From Planctomycetota bacterium (GTDB lineage Bacteria; Planctomycetota; Planctomycetia; Pirellulales; Pirellulaceae): 19,610 nucleotides of DNA. The stretch is taken from positions 1 to 19,610 of the forward strand of contig JAPLNJ010000485.1 in assembly GCA_026692885.1 (NCBI GenBank). Direction: 5' to 3'. The notes under the pieces are model-generated. The model did not search any database. It was not told the DNA's origin and saw only the letters and a list, made by a program, of their open reading frames with translations. A program made the position numbers and the translations under genes. Positions within the stretch are counted from its first letter, which is position 1. The number at the start of each line of letters is the position of its first letter. Shown piece after piece: positions 7,899 to 13,701 of the stretch.

Positions 7899-8155
7899 GG
7901 TTGGGATCGGTGATGATCGTAGTCTGCGTAGGCGTCGAGTTCCGAATCGTCCCACACTTTGGCGAGGGCCGCATCCTGAGCGGCATACGTGTCGCGCACA
8001 TCGAAATCGTCGTCAAGAAATGGCTTGAGCCGCTCGAAAGTTTCGGCGGTGACCAGTACGTAAACCTTGCGCGTCCCCGGGTGGACGACCTGCATTGGTC
8101 TGTCGCCCTGGCGAGCGATTTCCTGGTGGAGTTCATCGGAGAGTCGTGGAGCCAT
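7895..8155 (-). CDS. Putative antitoxin partner of the MazF/PemK-type toxin
   Basis: An 86-residue protein directly upstream of the toxin, overlapping it by 4 bases (ATGA), the usual arrangement for translational coupling in toxin-antitoxin pairs. It contains a central beta-like stretch (TRKVYVLVTAETFERLKPFL) and an acidic C-terminal part (FDVRDTYAAQDAALAKVWDD) of the sort that wraps the toxin. I do not recognise a standard MazE swapped-hairpin DNA-binding motif, so family assignment rests on context. The start at 8155 is preceded by no strong Shine-Dalgarno; an internal ATG at codon 21 is possible. Autoregulation is expected for such pairs but no operator was identified. Confidence 0.75.
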   Translation of the reverse strand: MAPRLSDELHQEIARQGDRPMQVVHPGTRKVYVLVTAETFERLKPFLDDDFDVRDTYAAQDAALAKVWDDSELDAYADYDHHRSQP

Positions 8156-8195
8156 ACCGTAGTTCTACCACTAACTGACGATGGGGGCGATACCG

Positions 8196-8394
8196 ATGCC
8201 CCAGATCTTTGCCGAGGACAACCCGGAACTGCGGATGCGATGTGTCGCCTACCTACGCCAGTTCATCGAGCGGATCTGTTTGCCGTGGGCTACCAAGACA
8301 GATCGTACGATTCGGCGACGGCGATGCTGATCGCCCGCTTGGTCATCTCTCGGCCGCGGACGTCCAGGAAATGATCGTCGTAGGTGTCATTTGA
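8196..8394 (+). pseudogene. Possible remnant of a small frameshifted gene, unrecognised
   Basis: An ATG at 8196 opens 44 codons (MPQIFAEDNPELRMRC..., ending at a TGA at 8328-8330). Near 8306-8312 a +1 shift would continue into a protein-like stretch (VRFGDGDADRPLGHLSAAD...) to a stop at 8394. Together they would make about 66 residues. I do not recognise a family. The two halves could equally be chance open frames. Confidence 0.25.
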
Positions 8395-8400
8395 GCCGCC

Positions 8401-8413
8401 CGTGCTGAGCACG
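8401..8413. repeat. Small perfect palindrome CGTGCT-g-AGCACG
   Basis: Six-base arms around one central base, in the region upstream of the DUF4058 gene. It could be an operator or merely chance; no second copy was noticed in the window. Confidence 0.3.
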
Positions 8414-8524
8414 TCCCAGGGTCGCCGGTCGGGTGTTCCGAAGCTGGCTCCCTTGGTAGAATCGACATCGGACGAATTGCGCCCCTAGGTGTGACAAGCT
8501 GCTTCTGCGGCCGCCGCGGAGCTT

Positions 8525-8530
8525 GGGAGG
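8525..8530 (+). promoter_or_regulatory. Ribosome binding site that fixes the DUF4058 start
   Basis: GGGAGG lies 7 bases before the ATG at 8538. The earlier in-frame start at 8523 would place this site inside the gene, so 8538 is preferred; the resulting N-terminus MPSPFPGMDPFLE is also the usual one for the family. Confidence 0.7.
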
Positions 8531-8537
8531 CACCCCG

Positions 8538-9380
8538 ATGCCCTCGCCATTTCCAGGCATGGACCCGTTCCTGGAACATCCCGACTTCTTTCCGGATCTG
8601 CACGGCAGCCTGCACGTCTACATCCGTGAAGCCTTGCAGCGTTCGCTTCCGCCGCCGTATTTCGCGGTGATCAACGAGCGGCTGTGGGTCGAGACGTCGG
8701 CCCGCTACATCGAGCCTGATACGGCCGTGCTGCACGGAGATTGGAGTGTGGCGGAGTCGGGCACCGTGGCTGAGGTGGCGACGCCAACGCGGGCTCGGCC
8801 CCTGGTCTTCGAGCTGGTCCATGACGAGCGGAGCGAATCGTATGTGGAGATCCGCACGCGGTTGGCGGACGGTGGCGAGCGGGTCGTGACCGCGATCGAA
8901 GTGCTCAGCCTGAGCAACAAGAAGCCTGGCGATCAAGGCCGTGAACTTTACCTGCAGAAGCAGGCGGAAATCCTGGGCAGCGAGGTTCACTTGATGGAAA
9001 TCGATCTGCTCCGTGGCGGCGAGCACACCACGCCGATGCTCCTGGACCGGTTGCGAAGCAAGGCTGGCCCGTTCGACTACCATGTCTCGGTTCATCGTTT
9101 CGATCAACCGGGCCGTTTCTACATTTATCCGTGGCAACTGGCCGACCCGCTGCCCGTCATCGGCAGCCCCTTGCTGCCTGGCGACGGCGAAGTCTGCCTG
9201 GATCTCCAAGCCGTATTCACCCGCTGCTACGACACCGGTCCCTACCGCCGCCGAGTCGCGTACGCCCCAGTTCGAATCGTCCCGCCCCTGAGTCGGGAGA
9301 AGATAGACTGGGTTCAGCAGGTGCTTCAGCAGCAGGCCCCAGCGGCTCTTCCCGGAGGATTCGCCGCAAAGGCAGAATGA
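8538..9380 (+). CDS. DUF4058 family protein
   Basis: A 280-residue cytoplasmic protein with the hallmarks of DUF4058: N-terminal MPSPFPGMDPFLEHPDFFPD, a central ExRTRLADGG...VVTAIEVLSLSNKKPG, then VHLMEIDLLRGGE, and a C-terminal FYIYPWQLADPLPVIGSPL. Members are common in planctomycetes and cyanobacteria, usually as paralogous families. Function is not established. The IEVLS...NK segment resembles the Uma2 (DUF820) pattern VVEVLSPST, so a PD-(D/E)XK nuclease-like fold is conceivable with D/E/K at IEPDTAV, IEVLS and NKK; this is inference. It is followed 28 bases later by another + strand gene and may be cotranscribed with it. Confidence 0.88.
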   Translation: MPSPFPGMDPFLEHPDFFPDLHGSLHVYIREALQRSLPPPYFAVINERLWVETSARYIEPDTAVLHGDWSVAESGTVAEVATPTRARPLVFELVHDERSESYVEIRTRLADGGERVVTAIEVLSLSNKKPGDQGRELYLQKQAEILGSEVHLMEIDLLRGGEHTTPMLLDRLRSKAGPFDYHVSVHRFDQPGRFYIYPWQLADPLPVIGSPLLPGDGEVCLDLQAVFTRCYDTGPYRRRVAYAPVRIVPPLSREKIDWVQQVLQQQAPAALPGGFAAKAE

Positions 9381-9408
9381 CTGCCAGCCTGCGAAAACGA
9401 GGAGCTAG

Positions 9409-9792
9409 ATGACGGCCGATGGGAGACTGAAATGCGTTGCCCGCGGAGCGGATCGCACCGAGAATCTTGCGGAAAAGACTGAGGCCGTTTTTGACGAAGC
9501 CAGCTTGGAGTATCCAGAGGGGTTCAGCGGTTTCTTGGAGCACGTAACGGAACGCCGCATGTCCAAGGAGGGCCGATTCTACCGTATCCACCACCGGACT
9601 GGGGCAACCTTGGACGTGGTGCCGCCGGGCAGCCTTGCCACCGGGCGGGAACTTGTGCGTGACGAGCGGCGGAAAGCCGGCTGGCGGTTTGTACGTCCCA
9701 TCATCGACCGGCTGTGGCGGGAGTATGCTGCCAAGCACGGGCAGACCGAGCGGAAATCGGGCAAGGCTATGTCACACGGTTGCACGTTGTGA
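9409..9792 (+). CDS. Small hypothetical protein downstream of DUF4058 gene
   Basis: A 127-residue frame starting at an ATG preceded by GAGGAG (9399-9404), 28 bases after the DUF4058 stop. The product is charged, with no membrane segment or signal peptide. Its middle, EYPEGFSGFLEHVTERRM...FYRIHHRTGATLDVVPPG, and the C-terminal RELVRDERRKAGWRFVRPII look like a folded protein rather than a chance frame. I do not recognise a family. The opposite strand also has an open frame here (9217-9738), but its composition looks like an antisense shadow. Spacing suggests an operon with the DUF4058 gene. Confidence 0.55.
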   Translation: MTADGRLKCVARGADRTENLAEKTEAVFDEASLEYPEGFSGFLEHVTERRMSKEGRFYRIHHRTGATLDVVPPGSLATGRELVRDERRKAGWRFVRPIIDRLWREYAAKHGQTERKSGKAMSHGCTL

Positions 9793-10006
9793 GCAGTTGG
9801 CCGCTGCATCCCTGCGGATCTGTTCGCCCGTGGTGGTGTTTGGCTCTTTGCGAGCGTCATCGGTGGCAGCCATGCGTGGCGGACGGGATGGCCGTGGAGA
9901 GGGGGTCGGGTTTACATGGGAACAGGGAAGGGTGGGAGAATCGCAACATCGACGTTCGGTCCTACCATCCAGCCTAGGCCGGTTTAACCCCGACGGTGCG
10001 GCCAAT

Positions 10007-11263
10007 TCAGTTGTTGCTGCAAGGCACTGCAGGCGGGAAGATCTCCCCGGACGAACTGGCGAATCGCAGGCCGCGCACCACGACTATCTTGCTGGGACCG
10101 GCGAGAAGGTGCACCCGCCAGGTTTGCCCACGAGTGGGACTCATGGAAACCGTCGCATCCGCGGCCTCTAGGTCTCGCTCGACGACATCTTCAAACTCGT
10201 TTCCTTTTTGGACCTGGATTCTTGCCCGGTGTGCCCGATGGTATTGCCCACTATGTTCGGTGTAGATCCTCATGGCGTTTAGCGTGACCACCACGGGGAA
10301 GGTCACGTCGAGCGAGACCCAGCCCGATGGAGCGGCGTCGGACGTCCACATTCTAGAGGCATCGTACGTGACGCCCGGCCCACTGCTGGGAAGGATTTCG
10401 CATTGGACGACATTGCTGGGCTTACTACCGAAGGTTGAACCGGATGAGGTCGTCACTTCGATCTCATAAGGTGGATGACCGACGATCTTCATCGGCACCA
10501 ACCAGATCACACGGTGGAGCTTATATCCGTCCGGTACGTCGCGTTCCGAGTCGAATCGCAGTGTGGGGAAACAACGCCGATTCAGGGCCAGGCTACGCAG
10601 GTCTTCGGGAATCAATATCCCCGGTGTCGTACTGGGCTGAAAGCTATTGGTCCCTAGGGCGTGGTTATAGGACATGATGGAAAGACTTGTCTGCTGGTCA
10701 TAGCCATAGTCGTCCACGTGGCGCAGGCCGAAGGCGTGTCCAAGCTCATGCTGTAACGTGGACTGAAAATAGGGGACCTGATCAAGAAAACGGGATGTAA
10801 CGAGGACGATGCCACAGCCCCTGTTGAAGCCGCCATTACAAGGGCGCCCGCCGGGCTTTTGGGGCCAGTCTCCCTGCGGATTCATGACGATGATCGCGAA
10901 TACGTAGGGGCAATTGAAACGGTTCAGCTTGTAGTGATCCAGGAGCTCACCGACCATCTCCGGGGCACCGTCCTCTGGTTGTTCTCGGTAGAATTTCTGC
11001 GGCTTCTTCCCTTGGCACAGATCGGGGACTTCCTTGGCAATTTGAAACGTATCCCGGTCGCCGAGCAATTCCCGGTATCGCTTCTGCGTCCATTTCAGGT
11101 GTGCTGTGAACCGCAGCTTCTGTTCCTTCGTCGGCGCTATTTCCCCCTTGGGAATGAAGAATACAGGCATCACGCTGACTCGCTCCGGAAGAGCAACGTC
11201 CAGATCTCCTGCCGACGCTCCTGTGAGCATGAACAAGCATAGTAGATTGGCAATCACAGTCAT
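10007..11263 (-). CDS. Secreted metzincin-type zinc metalloprotease with discoidin-like C-terminal domain
   Basis: The 418-residue product begins with a hydrophobic signal-peptide-like segment (about residues 3-18, ending GASAG) and should be exported. The catalytic motif HELGHAFGLRHVDD (residues 172-185) fits HExxHxxGxxH: zinc ligands H172, H176 and H182, base E173. A Met-turn, SIMSYNH, follows at about 195-201. This defines the metzincin clan, but I cannot name the subfamily. Residues about 245-405 resemble a coagulation factor 5/8 type C (discoidin) carbohydrate-binding fold: WVSLDVTFPVVVTLNAMRIY, then WRVHLLAGPSKIVVVRGLRF. No membrane anchor or lipobox is seen. An in-frame TAA lies 18 bases before the ATG, so no longer start exists; a GTG at 11257 fits the ribosome site better. 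Base composition is less GC-rich than the neighbours (34/60 in one line here, 45/60 in one line of smc). Confidence 0.85.
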   Translation of the reverse strand: MTVIANLLCLFMLTGASAGDLDVALPERVSVMPVFFIPKGEIAPTKEQKLRFTAHLKWTQKRYRELLGDRDTFQIAKEVPDLCQGKKPQKFYREQPEDGAPEMVGELLDHYKLNRFNCPYVFAIIVMNPQGDWPQKPGGRPCNGGFNRGCGIVLVTSRFLDQVPYFQSTLQHELGHAFGLRHVDDYGYDQQTSLSIMSYNHALGTNSFQPSTTPGILIPEDLRSLALNRRCFPTLRFDSERDVPDGYKLHRVIWLVPMKIVGHPPYEIEVTTSSGSTFGSKPSNVVQCEILPSSGPGVTYDASRMWTSDAAPSGWVSLDVTFPVVVTLNAMRIYTEHSGQYHRAHRARIQVQKGNEFEDVVERDLEAADATVSMSPTRGQTWRVHLLAGPSKIVVVRGLRFASSSGEIFPPAVPCSNN

Positions 11264-11268
11264 CTCCT
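11264..11268 (-). promoter_or_regulatory. Ribosome binding site bearing on the metalloprotease start
   Basis: AGGAG directly abuts the ATG at 11263 with zero spacing, which is too close for normal initiation. The third codon is GTG (11257-11255), six bases from the site, so translation may begin there. The signal peptide is hardly changed either way. Confidence 0.45.
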
Positions 11269-11406
11269 GACTGATGTTTTAGCTGTGCACGATGGCGGCG
11301 AATTTTACCACGGCCGACCGCCCCAGAACATTCAGGGAGGCAAGAGTCTTGTCGCGACTGCCAGTCGGCATCCGCATCAGCCTGAAGGTGCGAGGCGGTG
11401 GGGCAG

Positions 11407-11434
11407 GGGTTAAATCGGCTACAACATCAGCAGG
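11407..11434. repeat. Copy of the GGGTTAAACCGG-type dispersed repeat
   Basis: GGGTTAAATCGGCTACAAC and following bases match the start of copies at 12295 and 13201 with few differences. It lies in the 213-bp gap between the metalloprotease and vapC genes, close to the 3' end of vapC. Confidence 0.6.
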
Positions 11435-11476
11435 TTGAGGGAATCACGGCGGGCCGGTGCTCCCGCCACAGAGCGA

Positions 11477-11905
11477 TCATCGGCCGTACAGCCAGTCCTC
11501 GACCTGCAGTCCGGGCACCTGTTCATAGTCTCGTAGATTGGCGGACAGCAGCAGGGCATCGTGAACAATCGCCGTGGACGCAATCTTAAGATCTTGCGTC
11601 CCGATCCGCACCCGGCTGGCACGCAGGCGGCGGAAGGTATCCGCGGCTGGTTCGTCCCAAGGGATGATTGTCCAGTCGCTCAGGAAGTCCATGAGCTTCG
11701 CCAGACGCCGATAAGGGACGATCTGCCGGTGCACGTCCGTCACGCGATGAATCAGCGCCAGCCAGCCGCGTAATTGCTCTTCGACCGTCGGGAGCGGTAG
11801 AGCCACCAAGTCGTCGTACGCCTGCAAGCGGTCCAGCAGACGAACCCGCAAGGCATGCCGAGGATCAGTCAGCACCGACAGATGATCCGTATCGAGCAAA
11901 ATCAT
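11477..11905 (-). CDS. vapC: VapC-type PIN-domain toxin (predicted ribonuclease)
   Basis: A 142-residue PIN-domain protein. The family's acidic active-site residues are visible: D5 in MILLDTDHLSVL, E42 or E43 in LPTVEEQLRGW, D105 in RIGTQDLKIASTAI, and N123/D126 in LLSANLRDYEQVPGL. VapC toxins are Mg-dependent ribonucleases, often cutting tRNA or rRNA, and act in the cytoplasm. The start ATG overlaps the stop of the upstream antitoxin gene by four bases (ATGA), indicating coupled translation. Length and motif order are normal for VapC, so it is likely functional. The RNA target cannot be read from the sequence. Confidence 0.92.
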   Translation of the reverse strand: MILLDTDHLSVLTDPRHALRVRLLDRLQAYDDLVALPLPTVEEQLRGWLALIHRVTDVHRQIVPYRRLAKLMDFLSDWTIIPWDEPAADTFRRLRASRVRIGTQDLKIASTAIVHDALLLSANLRDYEQVPGLQVEDWLYGR

Positions 11906-12132
11906 CGGGTTTTCGCCGTGGCTGGCTTGCGTCGCGCACCCTTGCGGTCCGCATCGCGGAGTTTCAGGGCTTCGGCAAATACGCTCTGCAAGTCAGCGTC
12001 ACCGGCGTATTTCTCCACCGCCCGACGCCAGTCTTTCGGCGCTCGAGGCTGAACCGATCGCAGTTGCTCCTGAAGTTCCGTGACCTGCGACTCGAGCGTT
12101 GCGACCCGTTTTGCGAGATCGAGACGCGACAT
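11902..12132 (-). CDS. Coiled-coil antitoxin partner of VapC
   Basis: A 76-residue protein starting at the ATG at 12132, preceded by GGTGGGG at a 7-base distance; the in-frame ATG at 12183 is less likely because its extra residues look non-coding. Residues about 3-26 form a heptad-like helix (RVATLESQVTELQEQL). Then come a Trp-containing segment (APKDWRRAVEKYAGD) and a basic tail (DRKGARRKPATAKTR). I do not see a clear AbrB, RHH or HTH DNA-binding domain. Assignment as antitoxin rests on its 4-base overlap with vapC and on its similarity in layout to the solitary gene at 13346-13543. Confidence 0.75.
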   Translation of the reverse strand: MSRLDLAKRVATLESQVTELQEQLRSVQPRAPKDWRRAVEKYAGDADLQSVFAEALKLRDADRKGARRKPATAKTR

Positions 12133-12427
12133 ATTCGTTCCCCACCAATTTGACGAATGCACTCCACTCCACGCCCTGGCCATCGTACCACAAGTCCGAG
12201 AGTCGAGGCAAACCTGCTTGACCAGATCGAATGCACCGCGGACGTGATGTTCCTGGCCGCAGAAGTGCGGGAGAATCCGGCGGCATATACCCTCGGGTTA
12301 AACCGGTTACAACCTTAGCAGATCGTGCGATCCGGCCGGGGGATCTTGTCCTGGTTCGCGGAATGACCTATTCTCAAGACTGGAATTGCGTGATCGGTTT
12401 CACTCTGGATCTTTCGGTGGTGCAAAT
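12133..12427. other. Divergent intergenic region with a dispersed repeat copy
   Basis: This 295-bp region lies between divergent genes. It holds the repeat copy at 12295-12338. No convincing promoter, RNA or gene was recognised; a + strand open frame from 12231 overlaps it and is taken as chance. Confidence 0.5.
12295..12338. repeat. Dispersed GGGTTAAACCGG repeat, copy paired with 13201-13244
   Basis: Starts GGGTTAAACCGGTTACAACC and ends CCGGCCG. It matches 13201-13244 at 35 of 44 positions by eye, the differences being mainly transitions. Shorter relatives lie at 11407 and 13010 (+) and near 9981-9990 in inverse orientation. Confidence 0.65.
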
Positions 12428-12727
12428 ATGGCTCACGATGTTGCCTCCTCGGTGGCGGACGTGCCTCCCGGCCAATTCGCCGCCGGTGGGATCGACACGA
12501 TGTCTCAGGCCATTCGCCTCACTCAGTCGTTGTTTCCCGGCCAAGTTCGCGTTGAAGTCGAAGAAGATCCGGAGCTTGCGGACGCTTCGTACCTGGTGTT
12601 CAACGTCACCGCCGAGGGAACTCTTGTGGAGATCGTCAACCGGCGGATGCAATGGCATGAACAGGTCCGCGAGCTGATCCCGGAACGTGCACAGCGGCTC
12701 AGGCTTTCGGTGGATCCTAAGGCCTGA
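12428..12727 (+). CDS. Small hypothetical protein paired with a broken HEPN-like gene
   Basis: A 99-residue acidic protein when started at the ATG at 12428; an ATG at 12500, nine bases after GGTGGG, would give 75 residues (MSQAIRLTQSLFPGQV...) and may be the true start. The core FPGQVRVEVEEDPELADAS, then LVFNV and EIVNRRMQWHEQVRELIP, looks like a compact alpha/beta domain. No membrane or export signal is present. Its last codons overlap the following frame as CTGA, mirroring the ATGA overlaps of the other pairs here. I infer it is the partner (antitoxin-like or regulatory) of a HEPN-domain protein, but the family has no function I can name. Confidence 0.65.
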   Translation: MAHDVASSVADVPPGQFAAGGIDTMSQAIRLTQSLFPGQVRVEVEEDPELADASYLVFNVTAEGTLVEIVNRRMQWHEQVRELIPERAQRLRLSVDPKA

Positions 12728-12929
12728 CCGGCGAAGAGTACATTGCGCTGGCTGGACGACTCGTCGTCAGCCCCGCTTTGGGCAGCGACGAAGCACGTTT
12801 TATCCCCTTACCGCCATGATGTGCGTCGAGATGGGGGAAACCGTGAATCGCTGCCTGGACCGCTGTCGCCACGACGCCGAGGCGATCCAACAGGGAATCC
12901 AGCAGTGGCGAATCCGGACCGGCCGGTAA
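12724..12929 (+). pseudogene. Remnant of a HEPN-domain-like gene with internal deletion
   Basis: Frame 1 from the CTG at 12724 reads LTGEEYIALAGRLVV...GSDEARF and stops at 12817-12819. Another frame then reads MMCVEMGETVNRCLDRC... to TAA at 12929. From family knowledge, HEPN proteins often open with a short helix like EYIALAGRL and continue EARFRTAVSRAYYxAFH; the first part matches up to EARF and then the central helices, including the RNase-type Rx4-6H motif, are absent. The C-terminal piece resembles the last helix of such proteins. The expected ATG is CTG. I infer a gene that lost its middle and its start codon. The HEPN assignment is from memory of the motif, not from a search. Confidence 0.55.
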
Positions 12930-13021
12930 TCCCGGGCTTTGCGACGTTGTGCAATATCATCACACGTCGCGACCGCTGGGCGAGGGCAGCGGGTTGCGGC
13001 CGTTCGGGTGGGTTAAACCGC

Positions 13022-13199
13022 ACTGCTGTGAACATCTTGCGGTTGTCCAAGTCCTCAATTTTTCTCGTTCCGACGCTCTGCGTCGGAACGGAAGCCACGG
13101 ACGCTCTGCGTCCTTGGGCAGACGACGCGGAGCGTCAAAACACTTGCGTTCCCACGCGGAGCGTGGGAACGAGAGAGGCGTGAAGAGGTTCACAGCAGT
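13022..13199. repeat. Composite palindromic element: long inverted arms around four hairpins
   Basis: Perfect 12-bp arms ACTGCTGTGAAC (13022-13033) and GTTCACAGCAGT (13188-13199) enclose four hairpins: CGTTCCGACGC-tct-GCGTCGGAACG (13066-13090), GGACGC-tct-GCGTCC (13099-13113), GACGC-gga-GCGTC (13124-13136) and CGTTCCCACGC-gga-GCGTGGGAACG (13147-13171). GGTTAAACC copies lie just outside both arms (13011 and 13202). No open frame inside looks real. Confidence 0.85.
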
Positions 13200-13200
13200 G

Positions 13201-13244
13201 GGGTTAAACCGGCTACAACCTCAGACAGTTGCGCGATTCGGCCG
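13201..13244. repeat. Dispersed GGGTTAAACCGG repeat, second long copy
   Basis: Starts GGGTTAAACCGGCTACAACC directly after the right arm of the composite element. It is the best match to 12295-12338. Confidence 0.65.
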
Positions 13245-13330
13245 CGGCCAGGGGCGGTCCCAGCCTGGCCCTCCGGCACCTTCCACGGACGTCCGTCTTC
13301 GGCGATAACGACCCCATCTGGAGGCTCACG

Positions 13331-13339
13331 AGGAGGTGA
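13331..13339 (+). promoter_or_regulatory. Strong Shine-Dalgarno site of the solitary antitoxin-like gene
   Basis: AGGAGGTGA, close to the full anti-16S complement, ends 6 bases before the ATG at 13346. It is among the strongest ribosome sites noticed in the window and favours that ATG over the GTG one codon earlier. Confidence 0.75.
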
Positions 13340-13345
13340 CTAGTG

Positions 13346-13543
13346 ATGTCGGAAGATGTGGCACTCGAAGAACGCTTGACGGCCGTCGAACGGGATTTGG
13401 CCGAACTGAAGGACCACGTCTTGGGTGGCGACCGCCAGCGTCCGTGGTTCGAAAAAATGATTGGCACCATGAAGGATTACCCCGAGTTCGCGGAGGTCGT
13501 CAAGCTGGGGCGGGAAATCCGCAAAACGGATAGCCCCGAGTAG
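13346..13543 (+). CDS. Solitary VapC-antitoxin-like coiled-coil protein
   Basis: A 65-residue protein with an N-terminal heptad helix (RLTAVERDLAELKDHV), then RPWFEKMIGTMKDYPEFAEVVKLGREIRK. This layout matches the VapC-linked antitoxin at 11902-12132: coiled coil, W-containing middle, acidic turn, LxLRxxxR-type end. From family knowledge, small proteins of this kind usually sit directly upstream of a PIN-domain toxin. Here no toxin follows: 158 non-coding bases and then the FlgI-like lipoprotein gene. It is either an orphan antitoxin, which could still neutralise related toxins, or the remnant of a lost pair. The strong ribosome site and clean frame suggest it is still expressed. Confidence 0.7.
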   Translation: MSEDVALEERLTAVERDLAELKDHVLGGDRQRPWFEKMIGTMKDYPEFAEVVKLGREIRKTDSPE

Positions 13544-13701
13544 CCGTGTTGGGAACGATCAAGGCCGGCTTTCAAGCGACCTTGACGCCAGCACGACAAC
13601 GGTCTATCGTCCCCACGCCGGAGAGTTTGCCGGGATATCGCGCACAAGGACGTGTGCTAGCAAGGCAGACCCATTGTAAATTTGTGGGGAGCGAACCGGG
13701 C

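Larger units (their letters stand above)
8156..8537. other. Intergenic stretch between antitoxin and DUF4058 gene
   Basis: This 382-bp interval separates divergent genes and must hold promoters for both, though no box pair is convincing. It contains a possible frameshifted remnant (8196-8394), a small perfect palindrome (8401-8413), and the ribosome binding site of the DUF4058 gene. Confidence 0.6.
12930..13345. other. Gene-free stretch dominated by repeats
   Basis: The 416 bases between the HEPN remnant and the solitary antitoxin gene hold the composite hairpin element (13022-13199), two GGTTAAACC repeat copies on either side of it, and the ribosome site of the next gene. Open frames on both strands (for example 12743-13183 +) only translate hairpins and are not taken as genes. 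Confidence 0.7.

Noticed and set aside
7901..8374. A + strand frame of 157 codons over the antitoxin gene
   Set aside because: Antisense to the coupled toxin-antitoxin pair, whose ATGA overlap and motif content are stronger evidence.
12231..12677. A + strand frame of 148 codons overlapping the small HEPN-linked gene
   Set aside because: It begins in intergenic repeat sequence and reads Arg/Pro/Ser-rich; the other frame has the coupled overlap and a protein-like core.
13066..13171. CRISPR-like array
   Set aside because: The hairpins differ in length and sequence, spacers are 8-10 bases, and no cas gene is present.
12743..13183. A + strand frame of 146 codons through the hairpin array
   Set aside because: The C-terminal part translates hairpins (VPTLCVGT, VPTRSVGT), a typical false gene made by this repeat type.
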